In this document: positions 22,801 to 35,600 of the stretch, piece by piece
Numbering within the stretch: the stretch's first letter is position 1
Layout of the letters: the number at the start of each line of letters is the position of its first letter
Assembly: GCA_003117195.1 (NCBI GenBank)
Contig: BDSI01000159.1
Span: 177,038-241,037, forward strand
DNA: 64,000 nt
Source of the DNA: Eudorina sp. 2006-703-Eu-15
Lineage: Eukaryota > Chlorophyta > Chlorophyceae > Chlamydomonadales > Volvocaceae
Direction of reading: 5' to 3'
The notes under the pieces: model-generated
What the model was told of the DNA's origin: nothing
Database searches by the model: none
The model's input: only the letters and a program-made list of their open reading frames with translations
Program-made: the position numbers and the translations under genes

Positions 22801-25800
22801 CTGCTGGGGGTGGTGGTGAGGGTGCGGGGGTTCGTCCGGATGCGGATGCGGCCAGTGGTGGGATGACCGGGGCGGCGGCGGCGGGGGCCGTGCCGCGAGG
22901 GGCTGCGGCTGCGGCTGCGACGGCTGCGGCTGCACGCTGTTGTGGGGCCTGGGCCGATGGGATGGGGGCGACGACGCGTGGTCCTCGAGACGGTAGGGTT
23001 TAAGCTGTGCCGACCCATGGGTCGGTGAGGACCCCGAGTGCTGCTGCGGCTGCTGGGATGGCGGGGCAGGGGCCGCGGGGGCGCTTGCGGCTCTGCGCAG
23101 GTCCCCAACCGCGGGCGGCGGTGGCGGCGCCTCCTCCACCGCCGCCGCTGCCGCCGCCGTCGCCGCCTCCACATCCATGAAGGGACTGTCGCCGCCCCCG
23201 CCCCCGCCCCAGCAGTGGTCCCCTCCCAGGTCGTCATCCTCGCCCGGGGCGCCCTCCCCGCCCCACCCGCCACCCGCAGGCCCTCCAACGACGGAGTTGA
23301 GTGGTGCGGTCATGCCAGCATCTGATCCCCCGCCTGACCCCCCGCGGGACAGGCCGGAGGGGGCGGCGGAGCCCGCAGCCGTCGGCACCGCCGCCGTTGC
23401 TGCCGCCGGGGCAGCCCCCTGCGGCCCCCCGCCACCGCCCCGCCGGTGCCGCGCCTGCGACAGCGGCGCGTAGCCTGTGTTGGGCTGCCGGAACGGCGGC
23501 GGCATCGGCGTCTGCGCGGCCGGCAGCTCGCCCGCCCGGGTGCCGCCCGCGCCTGGCCCCGAGGAGGCTGCGGCGGCGGGCTCGCGCCGCGGCGTCGCCT
23601 GCCGCGATGGCGCTGGCGCCGGCGACGGCAGGGACGAGGGCGAGGGTGCAGACGGGGGAGGCCGATCCGTCGGCCCCTCGGCGCCGGACGGCACCCGCGG
23701 CGTTGAGGGGGTCGACCTCCTGCCCCGGGAGGAGGGCGGCGGTACGACAGGGAGGATGTCGTGCAGGGAGACGTCCACCACGAGGGGCGTGGGGGGCGGG
23801 GGCCGGTTGTCTCGGACGCTCTCCATCACGGACAGCTGCGGGCGTGCGGGGGGAGGGGGCCCCGTGGAGGGGGTGAGGACGGGGCGACAGGGGTGAGCTG
23901 CCGCTGCTGTCGGTGCTGTCGGTGCTGCCGCTGTTGCCGCTGCTGCCGGTGCTGCTGCTGCCGCTGCTCCTATTGAGGCGCAGGCGATCACGGATCCAGT
24001 ACCAGGAGCCCGGAGAGCTGGTGCTGCGGCTGCCGACTGTGGGCTCACACACCACCTCGCAGTGTGTGCAGCAGCCCAGCCCCACCCAAGCTGGGAGACC
24101 CCGCCACCGGTAGGCCCCTTATACCCAACCAAGACAGCGACACACACACACACACACACAACCTTACGGCTCCCCCCACAGAACGTCCCCATTCTGGTAG
24201 TATGTGCCTGGACTGATGATGATGGCAGTGCTGAGCGACTGCGGGTAAGTAAGGAAGCAGGCCTGTGCGCGGCTGACGAAGCGCTGTATGTACCGATGGT
24301 GGCCGACGGCTCCCTCCCTCCCCCGCCCCTGATATTTTTCCAGTCGAACCGTCGCTCTGGCAGCAGCGCAATTTGAAATGCCTACCAATATCCCCGCCCC
24401 CTGACTGCCCGCCCCGCCCCGCCCCCGCCCCCGCCCCCACCAGGTGCTTGTGCCCCTCAAGGAGCCCCTTGACGGTGGTGGCGTCCCCCTCCAGCTCGTG
24501 AGTGACCAGCACGTTGAGGGCCAGCTCACCCCTGGGAAGGGGGCGCACCGTGGGAAGGGGGGGGGGAGTAAAGGAAACTGGCAGACAGAATCAAACTGCG
24601 CTGCTGCCAGAGCAAAGGGGGAAGGGGAGGGAGGCGGAACACTAGGGAGGACAGCCCGCCTAGATTGAGGCGGGCGGGGCAGGTGTAGCAAGTGGGCGGG
24701 GGCAAGGGGTACAGGAAAATGGTAGAGAGGTTTATACTGCGCTACTGCCCACGGGGGCGGGGGTGAGGGGACTCCGCCCGTTCCAGCCCATTCCAGCGCA
24801 TTCACCGAAGCCAGCTGCCTCCCAACGCTCGACCCCCTCCCCCCGGCGCCACAGCCCCCTTTTTTCCAGTCGCGACAGTGATACCGGGCCCCCCTCCCTC
24901 CCTTTTCCATTCGCTGGTCCATCTCCCCCCCTGCCCGCCCGCCCCGCTGCGGCCAGCCCCGCCCCCCTCTCTCATTCCGCTGGTCCATCCACCACCCCTG
25001 CCCGCCCGCCCCGCCGCGGCCCCCCCTCTCTCACCGGTCCACCCGGTCCCGCAGCTGCAGCACGCACTCCCGCTCCAGCATCCGGTCCCCCGCCGACCGG
25101 TACTGGTACACCTCCTCTAACACGGGGAACAGCATCTCCCGCATCGCGTCCTGGCGCCGGGGAGGGAGCTGCGGGAGGAAAGGAGGGGAAGCAAGGAGGT
25201 GGGGGGGATAGATAGAAAAGGAAAATGAAGGGTGTGTGTGGGGGCGGGGGGGTGAGGGTGGGGGGAAAGCGAGGGGGGAGGAAGGGTTTCGCTGTCTTAA
25301 ATTGACAAAAGGGGGGAAGGGAGAGCCGAGAGGCGGGGCCTGGACGGGAAGGGAGGCAAGGTTGTGGTTGGAGAAGGTTGGGACGGGCTGTGCGGCGCGG
25401 CGGCGTGTCGGGGGGCGTTGGGTTTTGGGTGGGAAACAAACCCGCAGCTCGACCGGGCTTCGGAGCGCCGGGCGGTCGAGCTGCTGCTGCTCCTGGTTCC
25501 CCGCAGACCCAGATGCCCGGACCCCCCCTGCCCCGTCACATCGCTGGAGATGCTGGTACAGCTAATTCTTCACCGGGCTTTTGCTCTGGCAGCAGCGCAG
25601 TTTGACTTTGTCTACCGATTTCCCATTCCCCCTTGCCCCTTCCGCCTCACATTGCACCAGGCGTCGAACAGCCCCGGCTTGGAGGGCGCGGCAGGCGCGG
25701 CCGCGCTGACGGCCGAGCCGACGCCGAGCGCTCCGAGGAAGGAGGGCTTGGGGCCGCCGAGGCCCGCCAGGCTGGCTGCGGGGGCAGGGAGGGAGGAGGG

Positions 25801-28800
25801 GCACGGCGGCATGTGGCCCATCATCTCCTCCAGGTGGGCGGGGATATGGAGGCAGTCAGCCATGCACCGGGCAGGCGCTGGTGTGCGTGGCCCTCCCAGC
25901 CCTCCTCCCCGCCGGCTTGTGGCACCCCTCCCGCCGCTCAATACCCTAGGAAGACCCCGTCGGCAAAGCCCACGACTTCCCACACCGACGAGGCCCCAAA
26001 CACCCAGGCTGTCATTCGGCGGCCGGCGACCGTTTCCCCTCCCCCCTGGACCAATCAACTCTTCACCTGGCTTTTGCTCTGGCTGCAGCGCAGTGTCAAT
26101 ATGTCCACTTCAGTCCTCTAGTCCCGCCCCTGGACCACCCCACCACCCACCAATGTTGGGCAGCTGGAGGGCCTGCCGCTGGCGCCGGGCCGCCGCCGCG
26201 GCTGCCAATGCAGATATGGAGGGGTTTGGCTGCTGCGGCTGCTGCTGCGGCTGTGCGGCTGGCGGCGCGTCCTCCGCCGTCGCATCCTCCTGCCCCGCCG
26301 CGTGCGCCTCCGCTCCCTCCGCAGCGCCCGAGGGCCCCACCGTCCGATCGCCCTCAGACCCGCTGCCACCAGCACCACCACCAACACCTGCCCGCGAGGG
26401 TGCCCGCTGCAGCGGTGCAGCTGCCGCCTCGGCCCCCCTCGCCTCCCCCGGCAACGACCCCTCACGGGGCGGTCTCGGGGTCGCGGGCCCGTCCGGGCGG
26501 CCAGCGGGCGCAGACGACCCCACGGGTGGCCTGCCCGCCGACGCGCCCACAGCCGGCAGACGCGCGTTGGGCGCCGCGCCCTGCGCCCCCGCCCCCGACC
26601 CCCCCGCTGGCCGCCCGCCCGGGGGTCCCGGCGGCGCTGCGGCGGCCCCTCGGGGGGCGACTGCCGCGCCTGGTCGGGACGGGCCCGGGGCGATCTGAGC
26701 AGCGGTGGTGGCAGTAGCGGCGGCTGGCGTCTGGGTGGACCCAGCAGCAGCCGCAGCGCCCGGAGCTGCCGCCGGCGCCGGGCCCCCCGAGCGCTCCCTC
26801 TCCCTCTCGCGCTCGCGCTCGCGTCGGCTCCCTCCCTCCCCACCGGGCCCTGCCTGGGGCGCCTGGGGCCGACCCGGCTGCTTCTCAGAAGCGGCCGGCT
26901 TCTGCGGCGGCTGGGCGGCTGGCGGCGGCGCGGTGCCTGCCGCCGTGCTGCCACGGCCGTGGGCCGCCGGCGCTGCCGCTCCCCCCATGGCCCGGGAGGA
27001 CCCCGCTGCCGCCGCCTTGCCCTTCTCCTGCTGCTGTGACTGCTGCTGCTGCTGCTGCTGCTGTTCTGCTTTGCGCCTCTTCGCGGCCTGCTGATCATCA
27101 CGGTCGGCTTGGGAAGCCGGCGGATTACCGCGACCCGTGGGTCGGCCATCTTTCCCGTCGGTCGCGCCGCTCTGCCAGGGCGGCGCCGGCGGGTTCCTGG
27201 CTGCGGGGGAGCCCGATGGCGGTCGGGGTGGTGGTGGGGCCGACGGACCCGCGGTCGCCTTGGACTGCTTCCCCGACGGGGCCGCGTTGTGCGGCCGTTT
27301 CACCTCCCCCCTTTGCAACGCCTCCGCCTGCCTCTCGGCTGGATGCCCCCCCCGCTGCCCCTGCTGCCCCTGCTGCTGCCTCTCCGGGTCCTGGCCCCGC
27401 GGATTCTGCTGCTGCTGCTGCGACGGCGGCCGGGCTGGCAGCGGCGGGGCAGGTCGCGGCGGTGCCTCCTCACGGCGCTGTCGCTTCACCTGCGGCTCGA
27501 CCCACCCATCACCATCCTCCTGCAAACCGACGTCGCCCTGACCGGTCTCCCATTCGCCGCCCAGCGCCGAGTCCTCCCCCAGCACCTCCGCTGCCTCCGC
27601 GTCAACACCATCCAGCAGCTCGCTCAAAGAATTTCGAGGGCTGAGGCGGCCCCGCCGCGAGGCCGCCGACGGTCCCCGCGCCAGCTGCGTGCCCCGCCCT
27701 GCCCCTGCCGCCGCCGCTACCCCGCACCTCCCCTTCGCCTGGCCCCGCCCGGAAAATACGAGCTCCTCCTCTTCCTCCTCCTCCGAATCCTCCACGCCCA
27801 CAAACTGCTGCTCGGCCCCCCGGGGCCCCGACTGGTCCTCCAGGAACACCCGCAGGCCGCCCGGAGGAGCTGCCGGCGCGCTGCGGCTCGCGCCTCCCCC
27901 GCCACTGCGCGCCTCGGACACGGCCGCCGTCGCTGCCCCTGTGCGAGGGGCTGGGCCCGCGGCGGCAGCCGCGCCGGAGCGGGCGGCCACGCTGCCGCCC
28001 CCACTGACGCTGACGCTGATGCTGCCGCTGGCTCCCGCGCTGCCCTGAGAGGTGGTCCGCGGGGCACCGGGAATGGAGCGCTGCGCGGGGATCACCTCCC
28101 GCGGCCGCCCCTTACCTTTACCCGCCGGTTGAGGGGGGGCTGCTGCCGGGGCGGCTGCTGGTACTGATGATGCCGGTGCGGGTGCCGCGGAGCCCTCACC
28201 TCGTGACCCGCCCGCGCGCGCCGCGTCCGCGTCCGCCGCCGCCGCCGCCGCAGCAGCAGCACTTGCAGTAGCCGGTGATGCAGCCGGCGGCCCCTCCGCC
28301 AGGCACCGCGGGCCCCCCGGGTGGCTGTAGCTAGACCCCAGGAGTACGTGCCCCAGCCAGCGCCAGCCCATCATGCGGTGGTGCACCTGGTGAGAGGCGG
28401 GGAGTGGAGTGGCGTTGGCAAGGGGCAGGGAGCATCCAGGAGGTTGGGCAGCAGCGGCAACACATGCACGTTCGGATGTCCTCCCCACACGCGGCCATAA
28501 GCAAAGGGCGGCACCCTGGCAACGATGGGACTCGGCAGCCAAGCCATGGGCGAGCGTGTGCGGCGGGCAGCAGCGCTGTCCCTGAACCACTCGGTGGTCC
28601 CTCGGCATTTGAGATACAGACTCCTGAATGCGTTCGTACTGGCATCCCTCGCACAAAGTCCGACGGGACCCGGCTGTGGCACCCCGACAAGTCGGGCGCC
28701 CCTCCGCCCCAACTCGGGGGCGTCCGCACCTGGGTCTCATGGGACACGACCGAGCTGTGCAGCAGACCCCGCAGCTCCCTCAGAGACAGGGGGCCCTACG

Positions 28801-29010
28801 AGGGCGGGGATGTGTGGGCGGCTTAATTGGGTTCAGGTGTACGACTGACTGCTCGGTATCTCGGGCATGGTGCGGAGCTATTCTGGGCGGCTCCGCATCG
28901 ATTGAAAAGACGGAGGACGTATTCCGGAAGACACCCACTCGAATTTCTCGTCGATCGAGGTAGCGCCAGCCATCCTCGAGACTTGCATCGGATGAAAGAA
29001 GCATCTTCAT
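19815..29010 (-). CDS. Very large Gln/Pro/Ala-rich protein, function unknown
   Basis: I do not recognise this protein. A phase-consistent nine-exon model totals 6,975 nt (2,324 residues): 28843-29010, 28730-28795, 26151-28386, 25651-25877, 25035-25168, 24441-24531, 24168-24238, 20279-24055 and 19815-20019. Ordered-looking parts are the N terminus (about residues 1-100), the middle exons (CMADCLHIPAHLEEMMGH; REMLFPVLEEVYQYRSAGDR; GELALNVLVTHELEGDATTV) and a C-terminal block (GTVRFKIYPMTCFLRHPYLP). Exons 3 and 8 are low-complexity, with polyQ, polyP, His/Pro repeats and an acidic DDDPEAVLVVDEDEDD stretch. Such composition is common in transcription co-regulators, but that is inference. The first ATG at 29010 and the 24055 and 20019 acceptors are the least certain points. 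Confidence 0.6.
24341..24394 (-). repeat. Intronic dispersed repeat, copy e
   Basis: Reverse-complement copy of the family (GCTCTGGCAGCAGCGCA core, CTACCAATAT end) in the intron between exons 6 and 7 of the Gln-rich gene, sense relative to the gene. Confidence 0.75.
24568..24620 (+). repeat. Intronic dispersed repeat, copy c
   Basis: AGGAAACTGGCAGAC end plus the intact CTGCGCTGCTGCCAGAGC core and AAAGG, in the intron between exons 5 and 6 of the Gln-rich gene, antisense. Confidence 0.78.
24708..24750 (+). repeat. Intronic dispersed repeat, copy d (diverged)
   Basis: A more diverged copy (AGGAAAATGGTAGAG, then ACTGCGCTACTGCC) only 90 bp from copy c in the same intron and same orientation. 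Confidence 0.65.
25555..25630 (-). repeat. Intronic dispersed repeat, copy f (near full length)
   Basis: About 75 bp: GTACAGCTAATTCTTCACCG end, GCTCTGGCAGCAGCGCAG core, TCTACCGATTTCCCAT end on the plus strand. With the copy at 49182-49258 it defines the longest shared segment. It lies in the intron between exons 4 and 5 of the Gln-rich gene. Confidence 0.82.
26049..26113 (-). repeat. Intronic dispersed repeat, copy g
   Basis: CTCTTCACCTGGCTTTTGCT, then a CTGGCTGCAGCGCAG core variant, then GTCCACTTCAG. It lies in the intron between exons 3 and 4 of the Gln-rich gene, ending about 38 bp from the exon 3 donor at 26151. Confidence 0.72.
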
Positions 29011-29662
29011 GTACAGAAGCTCCAAATCTTATGGCTGCAGGCACTGCCCCCGGCTGGTGCGACTGCGGCGTGGGGTCCCGCCAAGAAGTCTCCCACAAGA
29101 ATCCATACGAACGCCAGGTAAGCCAATGCGAAACCCGGTGGCGCTTCATGTCGCCATCGTAAATGCCTATGAGTTAGCGGAGGACCATATGTGTTGGGCT
29201 GCGAGATAATGTACTTTGACATGCAACAATATTTTTCTAGAGCAAATATGCCAGTTACATGAATGCAATTTTATGAGGGCACTTTTGGGAAAAAAGTCCC
29301 TGTCAGTACTGTGAGCTGAGTCAAGAGCCTGGGACGACGCCCGTACTGGTAATTCGGGTACTGCCCACGACGCAAAATGTATGGCTCATTTACTCACAAT
29401 GAAAAGATAGAACGGTGTCTTTGACGCGTTACCGCAGGCAAATATAGGACATAATTGCAAATACCCTAGGCCGGTGTACTTCACCCTTGCAAAGAAACTT
29501 TGCTCTCAAGGCACAGGGTGATGCACCTCGTTGAGGTTACGTGTGACATCTTCCATACGTTTTGAAAGATAGTTGCATCTTTGGTCTCGCTTTTGTGGTG
29601 AACTGTCCTGCTTGTGCACCACTATGGTGGCGCCCGTCTAAAGGCGTCACCTCGAGCACGCT
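29011..29662. promoter_or_regulatory. Divergent promoter region, Gln-rich gene / GAF kinase
   Basis: A 652-bp gap between divergent starts, distinctly AT-richer than both genes. Minus-strand frames near 29040-29150 may be an upstream exon or 5' UTR of the Gln-rich gene; I could not settle this. Confidence 0.45.
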
Positions 29663-32600
29663 ATGGGGTGCCTTTGCTTTGGCAACAGCAGCACTGCCGA
29701 ACCTGCTAGGCCTAAGCCAGCCCCTGCACCCTCGACATCGTCTAACGGAGCGGGAGCAGCTGCCGCAGCAGCACAGCGACAGGCACCCTACCAGGTCCCG
29801 TCACCACCGCCACCAGCGCCAAAGCCGCAGCTGGAGGCGAAGGAGACTCCTTCCGCTCCCTCGCCTGCACTACACGCGGAATCTGCGGACTCGTCGTTTC
29901 AAGCGGCAGCTATCCCGCCTTGGCAAAAGGAGGCGATCATTAATTCCAGGAGCAGCGGTCTACCTTCGGCGGCTCTGGGTACTGAGAAGCTGGAGGGCAC
30001 GCCCTCTAAGAGTATGGCAGGGACCAACCTGGCTGAAATCCTTCGGCTGAACCTTGGCGAGGTGGGTTGTGCGCCTCCGAACTGAACTGTTGGAGAGTTA
30101 ACTTTCTCCGCTTTGCCCCTCGCTGGGGAACCGTCATAAAACGAGTGAGAACGCGTGGTTGCGGTTGTGTGCACAGGTCAAGCTCGTGCTGCAGAAGCTT
30201 GCGTCACTTAACCCAACACCAGCAATTGCGCTAAATGAGGCCTCTGAGCTTCTTCAAAAGCACCTCAGCGTCGGGCTGTGCAGGTGCGTGGCGTGGTGGG
30301 AGGAAACGCACCATGGAGAGTTTCCGAAACGCACCGTAACATGGCATTGCTCTGTGCTTGTCCCCGATCTTTTTCCGTTCAATTGCAATTTACGGTTGAT
30401 TAGGAGAATGGGTCATCGCTAAGCTGCACGGTTATACTGATCCCTGGGTTGCAACGCTGCACCTCGAGCTGCAGTATTACAGGTCTTACGGATCACTGCA
30501 CGTCATTCGTACTTCTGGCGGCTTACGGCGTGGGGGCGCACGAGCTGGAACGGACGCCGGTGATGCGTGGTGCTCAGTGGTCCGCGGCGCACTTGCTGCA
30601 GCAGCCAGTGTACCTTTACTTGACGGCGAAGAATGATGCTGAGGCCGCGCAGCTGCCGCTTGATTTTCAGGCCCTGTACAAGTACGGGCTGCGCTCCTTT
30701 CTGTCCATTCCCATCTCGACGGACCACGAGGTCCTGTCGGTGCTGACAATTGCAAAGGAGGACGCGGACGGCTTTGAGGTGGAATGGTGCGTCTGAAATA
30801 GCAACGGAGACCGTTTGACAACCCCCGAATCGTAACGTTACTGACCTGCGAAACGTACAGCACCTGATGCGGCCACGTCGCATGTACGCGTGTTCGCACC
30901 CCGCCCTTAGCTTGCAGAGGTCATCGGCTAGCAAAGTCGCATCTGCCGACCCGATGCCCTTGTCGCAGACATTAGCCCCCGTGGTGTGCGGAGGCCACGG
31001 AGTTCTCACCTTGGGCTGAAACTCATACGGCTTGACCTGCATCTCCAACGATGCTCAACCAGCAATTCAAATGAACGGGCCTTTGGGAATATTACGTGTG
31101 TAGGCTACGGGGAGCATGCGGTCTGGTGACGGGTCTGACACAAGGCAGGTTCTCGTGTTGCGGCGCCGCAGCCTGACTCCGCCACAACGGTGATGGCCAC
31201 CTTGCCGGGCTCTCTAGGGACCGCTCAGCGCCACCCATGAAGCCCACTGCCCTGTCCCCCACTCGGTGCGCAGGTGGGAACCCATGCTGGGGTGCCTCTC
31301 CACTGGCCTGCTGTACTACCTGCGCAGTGAGCAGACCCAGAACCTGTGTCAGCTGATGCGCAATCTGGACGCGTCGCCCGACTACACCAACGTGGTGCAC
31401 CAGCTGCTGCGGGGGGCGCACAGCCTGCTGCTGCGGGCCACCAACATCCGCACCGGCTGCCGCCTGGCGCTGCTGCCCACGTCGGACATGTCGCGGGCGC
31501 TCATCTTCGAGCCCGATCGCGCCATTTCTGCGGCGGAGGGCTACGGAACCACGGGTCTGCCTATGGACGTCCGCGACAGCGCCCCGCAGATCCACGTGAC
31601 GGAGATCCAGCTGGAGAACACGTTGCTGCTGGATGCCGTACAGAAGGGCAAAGCGCGCTTCGTGTCAGACTGCGCGTCGTACATCCAGTCTTGCATGAAG
31701 CCCGCCACCGACATCTTCATCAGCGGCCAGGAGATGGTGGCCTCCATCGTCGTGCTGCCGCTCATCTTTGACGGCATCACATTTGGCGGCTTCTATGTGA
31801 CGCTCGAGACGACCAGCAACTTTCAGAACATCAAGGACCTGCTTATGGGTCTGGTCAACAGCGTGGTGCTGCTGCTGGCCAAGAGGCTGCAGCCACAGCG
31901 GGACCAGATCTGGGACAGCATCCTCTCGGTGGGTTTTGTAGTGTTGGAATCGGGGTACGGCAGGTTACGGCGGTATAGTCAAGTCGACCCAAATCCGGAT
32001 GCAGTACCCGCGGGGCTTTGCGCTGCGGGGACCCTGCAGGGCAGGGGCACAGCAGCGGCGTAGGCGGATTTAGGCCCAGAGGGTGTGGGAGGGGCGCGGG
32101 GCTGCATTGGGCGGAGAGGAGCGGGCGATGCGGCGCGAGGGACTGACTGGGGCGCGAACCCGCTGCAGCAGAGTATGAAGGCAGGGATCCGCGGGTGTGT
32201 CTACGGGTGGAGATCCGGCAGTCAGCGACGAGCGAGGGACAGCTGGGAACCAGCTGCTGCTCGGCCCGACGAAGCAGACAGGTGCCGTTGCCCGGGTTTC
32301 GTCACTCCCCCTCTCCCCGCCTCAGTTGCAATCCGAAGGAAGAAATGGGTCAGATTCGGGCAGCGCCCTCAGCAGTTTCTCACCTACAGTTTCTCATGCA
32401 GCTGACGGGGTGCGCAGGGCACGCCCGCTGGAAACGAGCAATGTAAAGGGGGGTTGATGGGTAACCGCCGCGGCGCCACCTAACCAGCCAGCCAGTAGCA
32501 CCTCGCGCGTGAGCACGTTGCGATCATTGAACGATGGGTGTGGACCCGCGGACCCCGGTTACGGTACCATGGGCTGCTGCCTCATCTCCGGGGCAGACCA

Positions 32601-35600
32601 CCACCGTAAAGACCATCAACACTTGTTCAGGCATGGGGATTTACAGGAGGAGGTTTATTACAGGCAAGGGGTCTTGATACATAGCATAATCTATGTATTA
32701 ATTCCATATTAAAATAATTAATGGTTGTATTAGTAGATGGGTTTAATGCACTGGGGGTGTCGCTGCGTTGTGTTTGAGAGTGCGTGCAAGAAACCCAGGT
32801 GCGGGTAGGCAGTGGAGAGACCGGCCGTACAATCGCCGGGAGGGCCGGAGGGTGGGCGAGAGAGCATTGGGACGCGGAAGGAAACATGGAACTGGGCGGG
32901 AGAGGATATCTCATTTACCCCTCGCCCTCTCCCTCTCCTGCCGACAGCGCGGCGGCCCCTCCGACCTGGAGCAGCGCGAGCGGCCGGACGGCAACGGCAC
33001 GGGGGGCTCGGGCGCGGCGGGCGGCCAGGGCGACTCGGTGTACCTGAACTCGGAGGGCGTGGCCAAGCCGGTGGTCGTGAAGCGGTCCTGTACGGAGGCC
33101 ATGCTCAAGGTGCTGCAGCACGAGCTGCGCAAGACGCACGCCAAGACGGCGCAGCAGCACGAATGGATCGAGGAGCTGACGCTCACGGAGATTGTGGGCA
33201 AGGGCGGCTTCGGAGTTGTGTACAAGGGGACGTTCAAGGGCAGCGTGGCGGCGGTCAAGGTGGGTACGGGGCGGGGCGCTCGATGACGGGAATGCGGTGC
33301 GACACGTCCCGGGGGGGCGGACGGGGTCCATGCGGGCTGGTCATTGCGACGGTGGTGCGGTTGGGGAGAGCACCACAACCGGGTGCGGCGTGTGGGTGAG
33401 GATGCGCGTTGTGGGTGAGTTAGGACGCGATTGAAGCCGGGCCAGCCTGGTCAGCACGAGCTGCGCATGTGCCCCCGACCCACATCGCGACAGCGGCCGC
33501 ACCACCTCCCGTTGGGCTCCCTGACCTCCGTGAACCCGTGTCTCCCCCCGTCAGGTCATGTACGCCCGGCAGCACGAGCGGCAGGCGATGAAGGACGCCT
33601 TGGAGATGGCGGTGCTGACCACGGTGAGGGGGACAAGGGGGTGGGCGGACAAGCAGGAGGACAGGGCGGGAAAGAATGGAAAGGGAAGTTGGAGGTCGCC
33701 GCGGAGGAAGTCGCATGCGCTACTGTACCCTCCTTGTGTATGTGCGGCGTACTAAAGGTTGAAATGTTCTGCTGCCGCAATGATGGAGGGGTTCATGGAG
33801 CCCGCGGGCACACGTCCCGGGGAGGGCCCTGCAGCAGAAGGTCCGTGGAACAGACCCTGGTTGCCGAGGGGGGGAATCGGCAGGGGTGGGGGCGTTCCTC
33901 CAGGCGGCGGGAAGGTTGGAAGTCGCCGTCGAAACACCGAGGCGGCTGGGCCGCAGGACGGGTCACTGACGGAAGGGGGCAAGGGAGGTCGTCAACACAC
34001 CCCGCTGTAAGGGGCCAGGCCAAGGATGGACCCCTTGTGAAGCTTGTGCTGTGCGGACCTGCGCCCCCCGCCTCGCCCCTTGATGTTAAGGCGCCGCCCT
34101 GCCTCCCTCCCCCACCCCATGGCCCTCCCCCTTCAGGTGAGCCACCCGCACATCATCCAGGTGTTCAACTGCTTCACGGACATGGTCGAGGACGCCAGCG
34201 GAACAAACTCGCCCAGTCCCACGGAGGGCCGCATCAACGTCAGGTCGGCGGGGGCCCCGTCCGGGGATGGCAACAGGGGGTTTGCTTGAGGTGGTAGGAG
34301 GGCGTCAGGCTGCATCCCGACCTCTGGGCTGGTCGGGTGGTCCTAGCCGTGTCATGGGGCGGGGCGCCAGTCGGCAGCGGGTTGGCAGGCAGCAGTGCTA
34401 AGCAACGGTTTGTCCTCAATATCGCCCCTGCGTAAATTTGTCCCGCCGTTTCTTTGAGGTCACGAAACTGGCCCCCTTTCCCGTGCTTCACTCCCCACGC
34501 GCTCCTCCTCGCGGTTGCAGGTTCCGCGGCCTGCAGCCGGACGAGGACCGCAGCCTGGCCACGTGCAACATCCTGGTCATGGAGTACTGCGACAAGGTGG
34601 GGCTCCACAGGGGTGTGAGGGGAGAGTGAGCGGGCGGGGGACGGAGCGGTGCGGGGGCGGAGTCGCGCCACGTCCTCAGTGGCACCGTGGTCTGGCGGGA
34701 GAGGCAGGAAGCGGAGGACTGCGGCTCGGAAAGGGGTCCGGAGTGCAGTCCTCTTCCGGCAGGCGCACTGCACAACCGGGCGGTCGCAGGGGACTAGGCG
34801 TGCCCACGAGGCCTCATCAGGCGGACGAGTACGTGACCGCATCCCAGCCCAGGTCTCCTCTGCTTTTCTTGGAACCTAGCCCAGCCTCAAGTCGCATGCC
34901 GTACCTCGCCGCACAGCGTCGCGCTCCCATCTATCTCTCACGAATGTCATTCCCACCTCCCGTTCCTTCAGCACCCGCACCCGTCCTCCCCCCGCTGCCG
35001 CTTGCTTTCGCTCGCTCCCCCTCCCCCAACCCCCAAGGCCTCCCTGCGCCACGCCATGAAGAAGGGCGTCTTCCACAAGCGGCTGGGCAACACCAGTGTG
35101 GCGGTGGACCTGTGCGCCATCGTGCAGGTGCTGATCGAGGTCGCGCAGGCCATCCAGCACCTGCACTCGCTGAAGCTCATCCACTGCGACATCAAGGTGG
35201 GAGGGGAGGGGAGGGGAGAGGGGAAGGGCAGAGGGTGGGTGGGCGCATGGAGCGGCTCTCAGGAAATCGGTAGACATACCGTACTTTGGGAGGGGCGGGT
35301 CTGATGGGGGTGTGCGGTTGCGGTCGGCTGGGAGGTTGGGGATTCCTGTACCCGAACTGCGACATGGCCCGGAGCGAAAGCGCGGAACCGCGGGCCTGCC
35401 ACGGCTGCGTGGCACAGACAGGGGGCGGGGTGAGGTAGGGTTTAGGGTGGGGTGGACATCCCGGGCGCCTCCAACAGCGCCAACCGCGTGTGCGGCCTAC
35501 CCCGCACCCGTATCCCCCGCACCATCACCACCACCATCAACACCGCTCACCATGACCCCTACCGCTTTACCGCACACGCAGCCGGAGAACGTGCTGCTCA

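Noticed and set aside
20342..23896. Long plus-strand Ala/Arg/Leu-rich frames
   Set aside because: Antisense shadows of the large Gln/Pro-rich exon, created by GC-rich repeats such as CAG/CTG.
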